This document shows positions 35,332 to 42,959 of a DNA stretch of 64,000 bases, piece after piece; the first letter of the stretch is position 1; each line of letters begins with the position of its first letter. A model generated the notes under the pieces. The model did not search any database. It was not told where the DNA came from and worked only from the letters and a program-made list of their open reading frames with translations. The position numbers were made by a program, and so were the translations under genes. The stretch comes from Acidimicrobiia bacterium (lineage in GTDB: Bacteria > Actinomycetota > Acidimicrobiia > Spongiisociales > ZC4RG35): positions 161,541-225,540 of the forward strand of contig JANQRA010000018.1 of assembly GCA_028284765.1 (NCBI GenBank), in the 5' to 3' direction.

Positions 35332-35347
35332 AGGGGCAAAGGACCCT
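35332..35347. promoter_or_regulatory. DosR/DevR-like palindrome upstream of the hydrogenase operon
   Basis: AGGGGCAAAGGACCCT read on the minus strand is AGGGTCCTTTGCCCCT, close to the GGGAC-N4-GTCCC style of mycobacterial DosR boxes, with conserved GGG, C, G and CCC positions. Its centre is 43.5 bases from the GTG of the beta-subunit gene, exactly where an activator overlapping the -35 region would sit if the message is leaderless. The divergent EamA gene starts 15 bases on the other side. Confidence 0.5.
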
Positions 35348-35361
35348 GGCTACGGGAAAAC

Positions 35362-36303
35362 ATGCCCAGTTCACTCGACAGCATGTTGCACCGGTTATCA
35401 CGACGTCAGCAGGGTGTCCTCCTAGCCCTGGTAACAGCAGTGGTCAGTGGGTTTGCAGTGTTCTTCAATGGCTACGGCGTTCGAGCCTGGGCAGAAGTGG
35501 CTGATCCGACGACCTATACGACGTTCAAGAACGCGATATCCGCGTTGGTCATTCTGATGGTGGCGGTCTCGCTCAGTAGGAGAGTGGGGACTGAGAATTC
35601 AACGCCAATCGGGCGAGCACCCCGCCTTCTCTGGTTGATTCCCCTCATCGGTGGGTCCATCCCGTTTGTCTTGTTCTTCGAAGGGTTGGCTCGAGCGCAA
35701 TCGGGTCAGGCCGCCTTCATTCACAAGACCCTTCTGATCTGGGTCGCAGGCTTGGCCGTCGTCTTCCTGCGGGAACGTCTCGCTTGGCCCCATTATCTGG
35801 CGATCGCCCTTCTGATTGTTGGCCAGCTGGCTCTTGCGGGAGGACCGGCAGGACTGGGTTTGGGCGCCGGGGAGCTGATGATCCTGGGGGCGACCCTGCT
35901 TTGGTCGGTCGAAGTCATCATCTCGAAGAAGGTCCTTGCCGCCGAGAAGCCGATTCGGGTCTCGATGGTGAGGATGGTTGGTGGTTCAGCTCTGTTGGGC
36001 GCCTACACACTTCTGCGCGTGCCTGAGATCAACTGGCAGGCCATCACCGCCGACCACCTGATCTGGATTGCAGTCGCCGGTCTTGTCCTCTCCGCTTACG
36101 TACTCAGCTGGCATGTCGCGCTGGATCGGGCCCCCGCCGTCGACGTCACCGCTGTTCTGGTTCTCGGGGCAGTCATCACAGGTCTTCTCCAGACCGGGGT
36201 TCGAGGTGTGGTTTTCCCGGACCCGCTCGGCGTCACGCTGATTGTCCTTGGGTCGGCCATCGCCTTCGCCTTCGCCTTCTGGCGGTCGTCGAAGTCGACA
36301 TGA
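35362..36303 (+). CDS. EamA/DMT family transporter
   Basis: This 313-residue protein has about ten transmembrane segments in two EamA repeats; the pattern GSIPFVLFFEGLARAQSGQAAFIHKTLLIWVAGLAVVFLRERLAW is typical of the first repeat, and a second ends with VLVLGAVITGLLQTGVRGVVF. Substrate unknown. It is divergent from the hydrogenase operon and overlaps the DUF6390-like gene by four bases, which suggests a shared role or at least shared regulation with the hydrogenase. Confidence 0.85.
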   Translation: MPSSLDSMLHRLSRRQQGVLLALVTAVVSGFAVFFNGYGVRAWAEVADPTTYTTFKNAISALVILMVAVSLSRRVGTENSTPIGRAPRLLWLIPLIGGSIPFVLFFEGLARAQSGQAAFIHKTLLIWVAGLAVVFLRERLAWPHYLAIALLIVGQLALAGGPAGLGLGAGELMILGATLLWSVEVIISKKVLAAEKPIRVSMVRMVGGSALLGAYTLLRVPEINWQAITADHLIWIAVAGLVLSAYVLSWHVALDRAPAVDVTAVLVLGAVITGLLQTGVRGVVFPDPLGVTLIVLGSAIAFAFAFWRSSKST

Positions 36304-37046
36304 CGTCTGGTCCAGAGCTCTTCTTCCGGTACGCCCGACCACCGAACGAGTTGGGCTATTGCGGACCTGAGGACCACGAGCGCATTGCGGCTATGGCCAC
36401 TGGCGATCCCTTGCCACGGTCGGAGGTAGCAATGCTGGCCGAAGCGTTCTCGGGTGCATGGCCATATCTCAGCCTGCTTTCGGAGACCTGGGGTCTCGAT
36501 CCTCTGGACTACCGGGTTGTCGAGTCCTATTGGCTCGGACTACCCAACGAGGCAGGCTTCGACGTTGGCGCATGGGGGAACTCGATCAGCGACCGATTCT
36601 CGAGGCGGGCCGGCGAGAACTGGCAGAGATTGTCTGACGCGGTCAACTCCGACGGTGCTCCGAGTCATGCGTTTCATGTCTTCTGTGTCTACCCGTGGGT
36701 GGGTCTGCTGCGAGAGGGGCACGTTGAGCCGAGCCTTCACGTTTTGGATCAGTGTCGGGTCAGTCTTGGGTCAGTGGTCGGTGAGTCGGGTGGTTCGCTG
36801 ATCGTGGAGCGATCCAAGCTCACGTGGACCGATGACCGGCTCGTATCGGCTTCACCTGGAGCCGAGCTCTGCGCCAATCCGTATGGGCTAAATGCCCGAC
36901 CGGGAGATCGGGTGGCGACTCACTGGGGGAACGTGTGCCAGGTCCTCGACGAGAAAGCGGTTTCACGGCTGGAAGCGACAGAGGCTCATCATCTGCATCT
37001 AGCCAACGTCGAGCTCTTCGCGGGACGCCTTGAGCCAGCGCACTAG
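36300..37046 (+). CDS. DUF6390-like protein, probably hydrogenase-associated
   Basis: This 248-residue soluble protein starts GPELFFRYARPPNELGYCGP, a sequence pattern I recognise from the DUF6390 family found near actinobacterial hydrogenase and hyp genes. No motif suggests a catalytic activity; it has a His/Cys-containing middle segment (SHAFHVFCVYPWVGLLREG) and ends with a segment resembling the HypC beta fold in size (RVATHWGNVCQVLDEKAVSRLEA). It is coupled to the EamA transporter. The role, possibly in maturation or assembly of the hydrogenase, is inference from family context. Confidence 0.7.
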   Translation: MTSGPELFFRYARPPNELGYCGPEDHERIAAMATGDPLPRSEVAMLAEAFSGAWPYLSLLSETWGLDPLDYRVVESYWLGLPNEAGFDVGAWGNSISDRFSRRAGENWQRLSDAVNSDGAPSHAFHVFCVYPWVGLLREGHVEPSLHVLDQCRVSLGSVVGESGGSLIVERSKLTWTDDRLVSASPGAELCANPYGLNARPGDRVATHWGNVCQVLDEKAVSRLEATEAHHLHLANVELFAGRLEPAH

Positions 37047-37090
37047 TCGAGTCGCGTCCAAGCAAGACTCTCCGAAGGAAGGAAACCTCA

Positions 37091-37591
37091 ATGAGCAAGT
37101 TCACGACCAAAGCGGACTTCTTGGCCGAGATCGACAAGGAGCGAACAAACTTGGAGGTCCTGCTCGACTCGATCCCAGAAAGCCGAAAGACCGAAGAAGT
37201 GATTGATGGGATGAGCGTCAAGGACTTCCTGGCGCATCGCACAGAATGGGGGCGCATGATGCTCCGTTGGTATTCCGTGGCCAAGGAAGGCGGCATTCCC
37301 GCGGTCCCCACCGAGAGGTGGAAGTGGAATCAGCTCAAGGAGCTGAACGCCGAAATCAAGGATGAATACTCGGCTGTCCCACTAGCCAACATCGAGTCGC
37401 AGTTCGCCGAGGTGCATGACGAACTGCGATCTGTGATCGATGGGATGACCGAGGATGAGCTCTTCACCAAGAAGTACTACTCGTTCACCGGTACCTCGGA
37501 CCTGGTGACTTACGCCAACTCGGCGACAGCGTCGCACTATCGGTCGGCTAGGCGTCACATCAACAAGTGGTGGAAGGCACAGATGGCGTAG
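37091..37591 (+). CDS. ClbS/DfsB family four-helix bundle protein
   Basis: This 166-residue protein resembles the DinB-like ClbS/DfsB family (colibactin self-protection relative). It has KADFLAEIDKERTNLEVLLDSIP at the N terminus, VKDFLAHRTEWGRMMLRWY with a conserved His, PTERWKWNQLKELN, and a C-terminal helix ASHYRSARRHINKWWK with a second His. Most such proteins are uncharacterised hydrolase-like or metal-binding proteins, so a resistance role should not be assumed. A clear GAAGGAAGGAA ribosome site supports the start. Confidence 0.83.
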   Translation: MSKFTTKADFLAEIDKERTNLEVLLDSIPESRKTEEVIDGMSVKDFLAHRTEWGRMMLRWYSVAKEGGIPAVPTERWKWNQLKELNAEIKDEYSAVPLANIESQFAEVHDELRSVIDGMTEDELFTKKYYSFTGTSDLVTYANSATASHYRSARRHINKWWKAQMA

Positions 37592-37699
37592 CTCCTGCCC
37601 CGGATGGGCGCGTCTGAGTGGTCGAAAGGATTCCGAAACACTCAATGGTTCTCTGTGGTCATGCGCTGAGAGGCGCATGACCCAAGGCTAAGGAGCCCA

Positions 37700-38266
37700 A
37701 TGAGAACCAAACTGGCCAAGAACCTCACAATTGTTGCCGTGCTCGGCATCGTCGCCGCCGGGTGTGGAGGAGATGCAGCCGCAGAGACGACGACCACAGT
37801 CGAAGCTACTACTACCACCGAGTCCGAAGCGCCCGCGGTTGAGGTCACAGCTATCGATTTCGCCTTTGTCGACCTACCGTCCGAGGTTGAGGCGGGAACG
37901 ACGTTCACTCTGAACAACACGGCCGAGTCGGAGCTTCATGAGTTTGTGGCAGTGAGGCTTGCCGATGACGAAACCCGCAGCGTGGGTGAGTTGGTGATGT
38001 TGCCTATGGAAGAGCTCGGGCCCATCGTCGACTCCGGGCTCACAACGGTGATCCTTGCCCCGCCGGGTGGGGACAACATCGTTCCAGTCGGGGATGGGAC
38101 ACTGAGCGAGCCCGGTCGCTACGCAATCATCTGTTTCATTCCAACCGGTATAGCCCCACAGGAGTATCTCGAGGCGGTCGCGGAGACCGGCGAGCCGCCA
38201 AGCAGCGAACTGCCACCACATTTCGTGCACGGCATGTTCGGCGAGGTCACCGTTATCGAGAGCTGA
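37700..38266 (+). CDS. Putative cupredoxin-like lipoprotein
   Basis: This 188-residue protein has a lipoprotein signal (lipobox VAAGC, Cys22) and a Thr/Glu linker with two TTTT runs. The beta-rich domain that follows has residues that could form a type 1 copper site: His in ELHEFVAV, Cys in YAIICFIPTG, and His and Met in PPHFVHGMFGE, in the order expected for plastocyanin/cupredoxin-like proteins. I infer a periplasmic electron carrier or copper-binding protein; direct family membership is not certain. It is a single gene with its own ribosome site. The following 244 bases to the next gene contain no feature I can support. Confidence 0.6.
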   Translation: MRTKLAKNLTIVAVLGIVAAGCGGDAAAETTTTVEATTTTESEAPAVEVTAIDFAFVDLPSEVEAGTTFTLNNTAESELHEFVAVRLADDETRSVGELVMLPMEELGPIVDSGLTTVILAPPGGDNIVPVGDGTLSEPGRYAIICFIPTGIAPQEYLEAVAETGEPPSSELPPHFVHGMFGEVTVIES

Positions 38267-38510
38267 GCCCCACCCGGGCAGCGATCTTCCGACGCAGTTC
38301 CTCGAGACCCTCGGGCCTATGTCCGCGGGTCTCGATTGGTTATAGACCGTCACCGCTGATCCGGCTAGTCGCTGTTTGGTCAGGACATCTCGTTCGTAGG
38401 CACGCGCTACCGCCGCCGCTCCGTCCGGGAGTGGCACCTGCCATAGAGCACCACATCAACCGATCGGTTGGCTCCTGAGTTCGGCTCGGTCGATGCCAAC
38501 ATGAGCCGTC

Positions 38511-39473
38511 GTGAAGGCGGTAGTGCGAGACAAATACGGCCCACCGGGTGTTGTGGAACTGAGGCAGGTTCCGAAGCCGAATCCTAAACCCGGAGAAATC
38601 CTGATCAGAGTTGTCGCGTCTTCGGTGAATCGCTCCGATTGGGAAAGCCTCACCGGGAAACCGATGTACGCTCGATTCGGTGGGCTGACCAAACCGAGGC
38701 AGCCGATTCTGGGTACTGACGTGGCCGGCGTGGTGGAGCAAACCGGCAAGTCCGTCGAGCGATTCGAGGTTGGCAACGAGGTATTCGGGGACCTGCTCGG
38801 TCACGGCGGAGGAGCCTTCGCCAACTTCGTCTCCGTATCTGAGAATGCTCCGATCGCAACCAAACCCCCCGGCCTGTCGTTTGTGGAAGCCGCAACTCTG
38901 CCTCAAGCCGGAATGATCGCCATGCAGGGGATTGGGAAAGTCGCGCAGTCAGGTCAGAAGGTACTGATCAACGGTGCAGGTGGTGGAACCGGTGCTCTTG
39001 CGATCCAGATGGCCAAGACACTTGGGGCAGATGTGACTGCGGTCGACAACGATCGAAAGCAAGACTTCATGCGAAGCCTCGGAGCCGATCGTGTCATCGA
39101 CTATCAGAAGGTCGACTACACCAAGACCGGTGATCGATACAACCTCGTTTTGGACCTGCAATGTGAGCGGTCCATGTTTGCGGTTCGGCGAGCGGTTGCA
39201 CCTGGGGGCCGGTATCTGCTCGTAGGAGGCTCGTTGGGTGCTCTGTTGAGCGCCGCAGCCTTGGGTCCTCTGCTGTCAACAAAAGGCCGAAGGATCAGGG
39301 TGCTTGGTGTCCGGCCCACCAGAGCTGATCTCCTTGATCTGGCAGATCGCGTTGTAGCCGGTGAGCTCAAGGCGTCGATTGAGCGCACCTATCCGTTGGA
39401 AGGTGTTCCTGATGCGCTGTTCCACCTCGGCGAAGGCTCGGCACTCGGAAAGCTCGTCGTCGAAGTGGAGTGA
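38511..39473 (+). CDS. Zinc-type alcohol dehydrogenase/quinone oxidoreductase family (MDR) protein
   Basis: This 320-residue NAD(P)-dependent reductase has the GroES-like N-terminal domain (KPGEILIRVVASSVNRSDWE; PILGTDVAGVVEQTGKSV) and the Rossmann motif VLINGAGGGTGALAIQMAKTLGA (about residues 150-172). It lacks the zinc-ligand cysteines, so it is of the quinone oxidoreductase-like type. The start is a GTG. The substrate is not known. It is followed by a bidirectional terminator. Confidence 0.88.
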   Translation: MKAVVRDKYGPPGVVELRQVPKPNPKPGEILIRVVASSVNRSDWESLTGKPMYARFGGLTKPRQPILGTDVAGVVEQTGKSVERFEVGNEVFGDLLGHGGGAFANFVSVSENAPIATKPPGLSFVEAATLPQAGMIAMQGIGKVAQSGQKVLINGAGGGTGALAIQMAKTLGADVTAVDNDRKQDFMRSLGADRVIDYQKVDYTKTGDRYNLVLDLQCERSMFAVRRAVAPGGRYLLVGGSLGALLSAAALGPLLSTKGRRIRVLGVRPTRADLLDLADRVVAGELKASIERTYPLEGVPDALFHLGEGSALGKLVVEVE

Positions 39474-39501
39474 CTGCGGGAAGATCCCAGACGAACGAAG
39501 A

Positions 39502-39531
39502 GAGAGGCCCCGCTAGTGCGGGGCCCCTCTC
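39502..39531. terminator. Bidirectional hairpin terminator
   Basis: GAGAGGCCCCGC and GCGGGGCCCCTCTC form a stem with a TAGT loop and a two-base bulge, lying between convergent gene ends at 39473 and 39550. It would stop transcription from both sides. Confidence 0.6.
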
Positions 39532-39549
39532 CTGGTGGATTTGTGTTGA

Positions 39550-40266
39550 TCAGCCGGTGCTGACGGTCTCTCTCTCGCCGGCTCCTGCCGTTGCGAACAC
39601 GTCTTCCTCTCTGGAAGCCCAGAACAGGCCTCCACCAGTGATCAGTGCCAGCGCTCCAACTCCTGCGAATGCGCCAGCCAGGCCCAGACCCATTTGCAGG
39701 GACGAGGCGGTGACGGTTCCGACACCAAGTTCTCCAATGAGACCGTGTGCGGTTCCGCTCCAAACCTGGGCACGGGCGGGACCCTCGATCGGATGCATAC
39801 GGTCGAAGTCCGTCCAGTAGCCGCCCAGCTCACCACGGTCGCCAACGGTGCGTGGGAACACTTCGTACTCGCCAGCAGTGAACGTCTCGCCGTTGTACTC
39901 AACGTCTGCGTCCAACACGACGGTGGTGGTGCCATGAAGCACGTGGTAGCCGATAACGGCCATCTGCCACATGTACTCCGATGCGGTGTTGACCAACGGG
40001 TCGTTGGGGTCAAGCTCGGACATGTTGACCGGATAGCCCCACTCGACGGTGAGCAGTTCCATGATCTCATCGGCTGTCTCGGTCGAGCCGCGGTCGATGA
40101 GTTGACCGTCCTCGTTGTAGTTGAGGGTCACGTTCTGTGCCTCGCTAAACGCCTGTAGTGAGTCGCCGCCGTTTTGCACTTGAACAAAAGCAAATGCCCC
40201 GACACCGAGGAAAACCAGTCCGAGGGCTACCAAAACGATTCCTGTTGCGCGAAGGCGCTTCGCCAT
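39550..40266 (-). CDS. Two-TM membrane protein of unknown function
   Basis: This 238-residue protein starts at the ATG at 40266, after which come a basic MAKRLRATG and a hydrophobic segment (about residues 9-30). The extracytoplasmic middle of about 140 residues contains WGYPVNMSELDPNDPLVNTASEYMWQ and GEYEVFPRTVGDRGELGGYW, and a second transmembrane segment comes near the end (about 195-220). Size and layout recall actinobacterial envelope proteins of the DUF3068/PorA-like type, but I cannot assign it. It ends opposite the terminator at 39502-39531. Confidence 0.7.
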   Translation of the reverse strand: MAKRLRATGIVLVALGLVFLGVGAFAFVQVQNGGDSLQAFSEAQNVTLNYNEDGQLIDRGSTETADEIMELLTVEWGYPVNMSELDPNDPLVNTASEYMWQMAVIGYHVLHGTTTVVLDADVEYNGETFTAGEYEVFPRTVGDRGELGGYWTDFDRMHPIEGPARAQVWSGTAHGLIGELGVGTVTASSLQMGLGLAGAFAGVGALALITGGGLFWASREEDVFATAGAGERETVSTG

Positions 40267-40380
40267 CACGGTCCTTTCTTGTTGACCTGACTCCATCATC
40301 GATTCGGGGGTACGTAGCCGATAGGGCCATAGATACCCTTCGATACCGACCTTTGTCCCGGTGGGGTGGGACGGTTGGAC

Positions 40381-40788
40381 CTACTGGTCGGTTGAGGCCT
40401 CGGTGATAGGGCAGTAGACGTCTATTCGCACCCCATACGGGTCGTCGACATAGGCGAATCGCATCGGCTCGTACATCCAAGTGTCTTCGGGCGCCGACCC
40501 TGCCTTTGCCCCGGACGCGACCAGCGCTTCAAAGAGCCGGTCGACCTCGGTAGGCGAACCAACTTGGATTGCGAACTCGGCGTTGACGGAAGTTGCAGTT
40601 GGATCAGGGCCTTCCGTCCCGGGGAAGACTGTCAGCCAGGTCGAGCCCATCTGCCAACCCCAGACGCCATCGTCCGGACTCTCAACGTCGATCGGTCCGA
40701 ACACTTCGGTGTAGAAGTCGATCGCTGCGCGATGGTCGGCTGGATACAGAGATACATAGTTCAGACCGACTATGTCAAAGCGGCTCAT
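40381..40788 (-). CDS. VOC (glyoxalase/bleomycin resistance) superfamily protein
   Basis: This 135-residue protein has the beta-alpha-beta-beta-beta VOC fold pattern: IVGLNYVSLYPADHRAAIDFYTEVFG at the N terminus, WGWQMGSTWLTVFPG, and FAYVDDPYGVRIDVYCP at the end. The ATG at 40788 matches the natural start; the open frame extends upstream without homology. It lies divergently from a tetR gene only 55 bases away, so it may be part of the same regulated set. Confidence 0.82.
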   Translation of the reverse strand: MSRFDIVGLNYVSLYPADHRAAIDFYTEVFGPIDVESPDDGVWGWQMGSTWLTVFPGTEGPDPTATSVNAEFAIQVGSPTEVDRLFEALVASGAKAGSAPEDTWMYEPMRFAYVDDPYGVRIDVYCPITEASTDQ

Positions 40789-40831
40789 GTCCGCAGCGTA
40801 GCCCTCCGGCATCTGGGCGAAGTCGGCGCTA

Positions 40832-40837
40832 TACCCT
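40832..40837 (+). promoter_or_regulatory. -10 box of the tetR promoter at 40844 (probable leaderless)
   Basis: TACCCT lies six bases before the GTG of the regulator gene, with no ribosome-binding site between them. Confidence 0.35.
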
Positions 40838-40843
40838 GCAGCT

Positions 40844-41434
40844 GTGGTCGACACGGGAAAACGCACGGCGAAACGAGATCGGATAGTCGATGTCGCAACA
40901 GCGCTGTTCGCGGAGCGCGGATATCGGTCGACTCGCATGGAAGACATCGCAGGCGAGATGGAGATGAAGGCCGGTTCGCTGTACTACTACTTCGACTCGA
41001 AGGAGGCGATTCTGGCAGCCATTGTCGAGACCAACGTCGGAACTGCTGTGGCGAAGCTCCGTGAGATCGTCGATTCCCCCGATTCGGTTGTGGACCGTAT
41101 TGCCAGAGCCATCGAGTCGCATCTGCGTTTGTTTGACGCCCAACCAGATCTCTACTCGCTGTTCAACTTCGAGCGAATAGACGCGATATCCCCGGAGTTG
41201 GGAAAGGCTGTCGATGACCTGGGCAGGGCTTACGAGGGTCTTTGGGTCGACTTGATCTCCGAGGGGGTAGCCGGGGGAGTGCTTCGTCGAGATCTGGATC
41301 CGTGGCTGACGATGAAAACGGTGATTGGAGTCTGCAACTCAACCCTCTTCTGGTTCTCGCCCGACGGCGACGTCGACGTCGGAGAGTTGAGCGTCGCGGT
41401 CTCCTCTCTGGTGCTCAGGGGGATAGTTCCCTAG
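40844..41434 (+). CDS. TetR family transcriptional regulator
   Basis: This 196-residue regulator has the TetR helix-turn-helix near its N terminus (RDRIVDVATALFAERGYRST, then RMEDIAGEMEMKAGSLYYYFDSKEAILAAI), followed by a ligand domain. The GLYYYF-like SLYYYF and the helical pattern resemble KstR2/FadR-type regulators that sense acyl-CoAs. The putative operator lies directly after its stop, in front of the carotenoid oxygenase gene. Confidence 0.88.
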   Translation: MVDTGKRTAKRDRIVDVATALFAERGYRSTRMEDIAGEMEMKAGSLYYYFDSKEAILAAIVETNVGTAVAKLREIVDSPDSVVDRIARAIESHLRLFDAQPDLYSLFNFERIDAISPELGKAVDDLGRAYEGLWVDLISEGVAGGVLRRDLDPWLTMKTVIGVCNSTLFWFSPDGDVDVGELSVAVSSLVLRGIVP

Positions 41435-41447
41435 CCACTCCTCCGAC

Positions 41448-41472
41448 TTCTAATCGTGATTAGAATTTCTAA
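41448..41472. promoter_or_regulatory. Tandem TetR operator overlapping the carotenoid oxygenase promoter
   Basis: TTCTAATCGTGATTAGAA (41448-41465) is an 18-base palindrome with perfect 8-bp arms and a 2-base centre. A second palindrome, TTAGAA-T-TTCTAA (41460-41472), overlaps it. The probable -10 box TAGAAT (41461-41466) is inside both, so binding would block transcription of the downstream gene. Confidence 0.7.
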
Positions 41473-41498
41473 CAACGGTTCGAAATCGAGGAGAAGCC

Positions 41499-42959
41499 GT
41501 GAGAAATGACGCACTTGCCGTGGCGTTGGATGCAGGCCAGAACCCATACTTGATGGGCCCATACGCACCCGTGGACGAGGAGATTGTTGCAGGCGATCTC
41601 GAAGTGATCGGGGAGATCCCGGCTGACCTCGAAGGCCTGTATGTCAGAAACGGACCCAATCCTCGGTACCCGACCGAGGGTCGATATCACTGGTTTGACG
41701 GAGACGGGATGCTGCACGCCGTCTACCTCGAAAACGGCAAGGCGACCTATCGCAATCGTTGGGTGCGGACTCAGGGATTCGGTGCCGAGCAAGAGGCGGG
41801 AGGTGCACTGTGGACCGGGATAGCCGAGGCGCGTACGAACAATCCGGCAGACGGTTCAAGGCTCCGGTTGAAAGACACCGCCAACACAGACGTCATGTTT
41901 CACAACGGGAACTTGATCGCCCTTTGGTATCTCTCCGGAGCGCCCTACCGAGTTGAACCCTTCACCCTGGAGACACTGGGCACAGAGGACTGGAACGACA
42001 CTCGCAGTTCCTGCGTGATGGCCCACGCCAAGGTTGATCCGAGGAGCGGTGAGTTCGTCTTCTTCGACTATGGGCCGGAGCCGCCCTTTATGTCGTACGG
42101 GGTCGTCAGTGCTGACGGAGTTGTCAAACACTTCACGGATATTGACATCCCGGGGGCCCGGATGCCCCACGACATGGCGATAACAGAGAACTACTCCGTC
42201 TTGATGGACCTCCCGCTCGTCGTTGATCAGCAGGCAGCGAGAGCAGGACGTCACCAGCTTCACTTCATGAGAGACACGCCGTCTCGATTTGGCGTAATCC
42301 CCCGACACGGCGACAAGGCTTCGATCCAATGGTTCGAAGCTGAGCCTTGTTACATCTATCACTCGATCAACGCGTTCGAGAGCGGGGACGAGATCGTGAT
42401 GGATGTATGCCGATTCCGTGTTCCCGGGCCTCCCGCCATCGATCTGAAAGGGCCCCTCGCGTCGATTCTCAACTACTTGCGACTCGACGCCCACGTCCAT
42501 AGGTACCGCTTCAACCTGAAGACGGGACGAACCCACGAGGAGGCTTTGGACGATCGAAACGTCGAGTTCCCGATGATCCATCCGCAACGTTTTGGCGAGA
42601 AGAACCGGTACGCATGGAACGTCTCAATCAACTCCGATGTGACCATGTACTTCGATGGGATCGTTAAATACGACCTTGATACCGGAGCCCAAGAGAGGTA
42701 CGGGTTCGGGGCTGGTCGGTACGGATCTGAGGCTCCTTTTGCACCGCGGGTCGGGGCAACCTCGGAGGACGACGGTTACCTGCTATCACTCGTCTACGAC
42801 GCAGCAACGGAGAAGTCGGAGCTGGTGATCCTGGACGGGGCTGACGTGACAAGCGGCCCGATCGCACGGGTGCTTCTCCCGGTCCGTGTGCCCAATGGGT
42901 TCCATTCGTGTTGGGTCCCGGCTGAAGATCTCGACCGGGCGCGCAGGACGGTTGCATGA
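41499..42959 (+). CDS. Carotenoid oxygenase (RPE65/CCD family)
   Basis: This 486-residue enzyme has the seven-bladed propeller layout of carotenoid cleavage dioxygenases, opening with GLYVRNGPNPRYP and WFDGDGMLHAVYLENGKATYRNRWVRT. The four iron-binding histidines are apparent in MAHAKVDP, MPHDMAIT, YHSINAFE and GFHSCWVP. It cleaves double bonds in carotenoids, stilbenoids or similar compounds. The GTG start follows a GAGGAG ribosome site. It is coupled to the LLM-type gene and controlled by the operator upstream. Confidence 0.92.
   Translation: MRNDALAVALDAGQNPYLMGPYAPVDEEIVAGDLEVIGEIPADLEGLYVRNGPNPRYPTEGRYHWFDGDGMLHAVYLENGKATYRNRWVRTQGFGAEQEAGGALWTGIAEARTNNPADGSRLRLKDTANTDVMFHNGNLIALWYLSGAPYRVEPFTLETLGTEDWNDTRSSCVMAHAKVDPRSGEFVFFDYGPEPPFMSYGVVSADGVVKHFTDIDIPGARMPHDMAITENYSVLMDLPLVVDQQAARAGRHQLHFMRDTPSRFGVIPRHGDKASIQWFEAEPCYIYHSINAFESGDEIVMDVCRFRVPGPPAIDLKGPLASILNYLRLDAHVHRYRFNLKTGRTHEEALDDRNVEFPMIHPQRFGEKNRYAWNVSINSDVTMYFDGIVKYDLDTGAQERYGFGAGRYGSEAPFAPRVGATSEDDGYLLSLVYDAATEKSELVILDGADVTSGPIARVLLPVRVPNGFHSCWVPAEDLDRARRTVA

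Noticed and set aside
37091..37591. Colibactin-type self-resistance gene implying a genotoxin cluster
   Set aside because: The ClbS/DfsB fold is widespread and no polyketide or non-ribosomal peptide genes are near.
38267..38510. Possible gene in the gap before the MDR reductase (minus-strand frames at 37874-38437 and 38340-38906)
   Set aside because: Both frames run across the adjacent coding sequences as antisense shadows and lack motifs; the 244-base gap itself shows no convincing feature.
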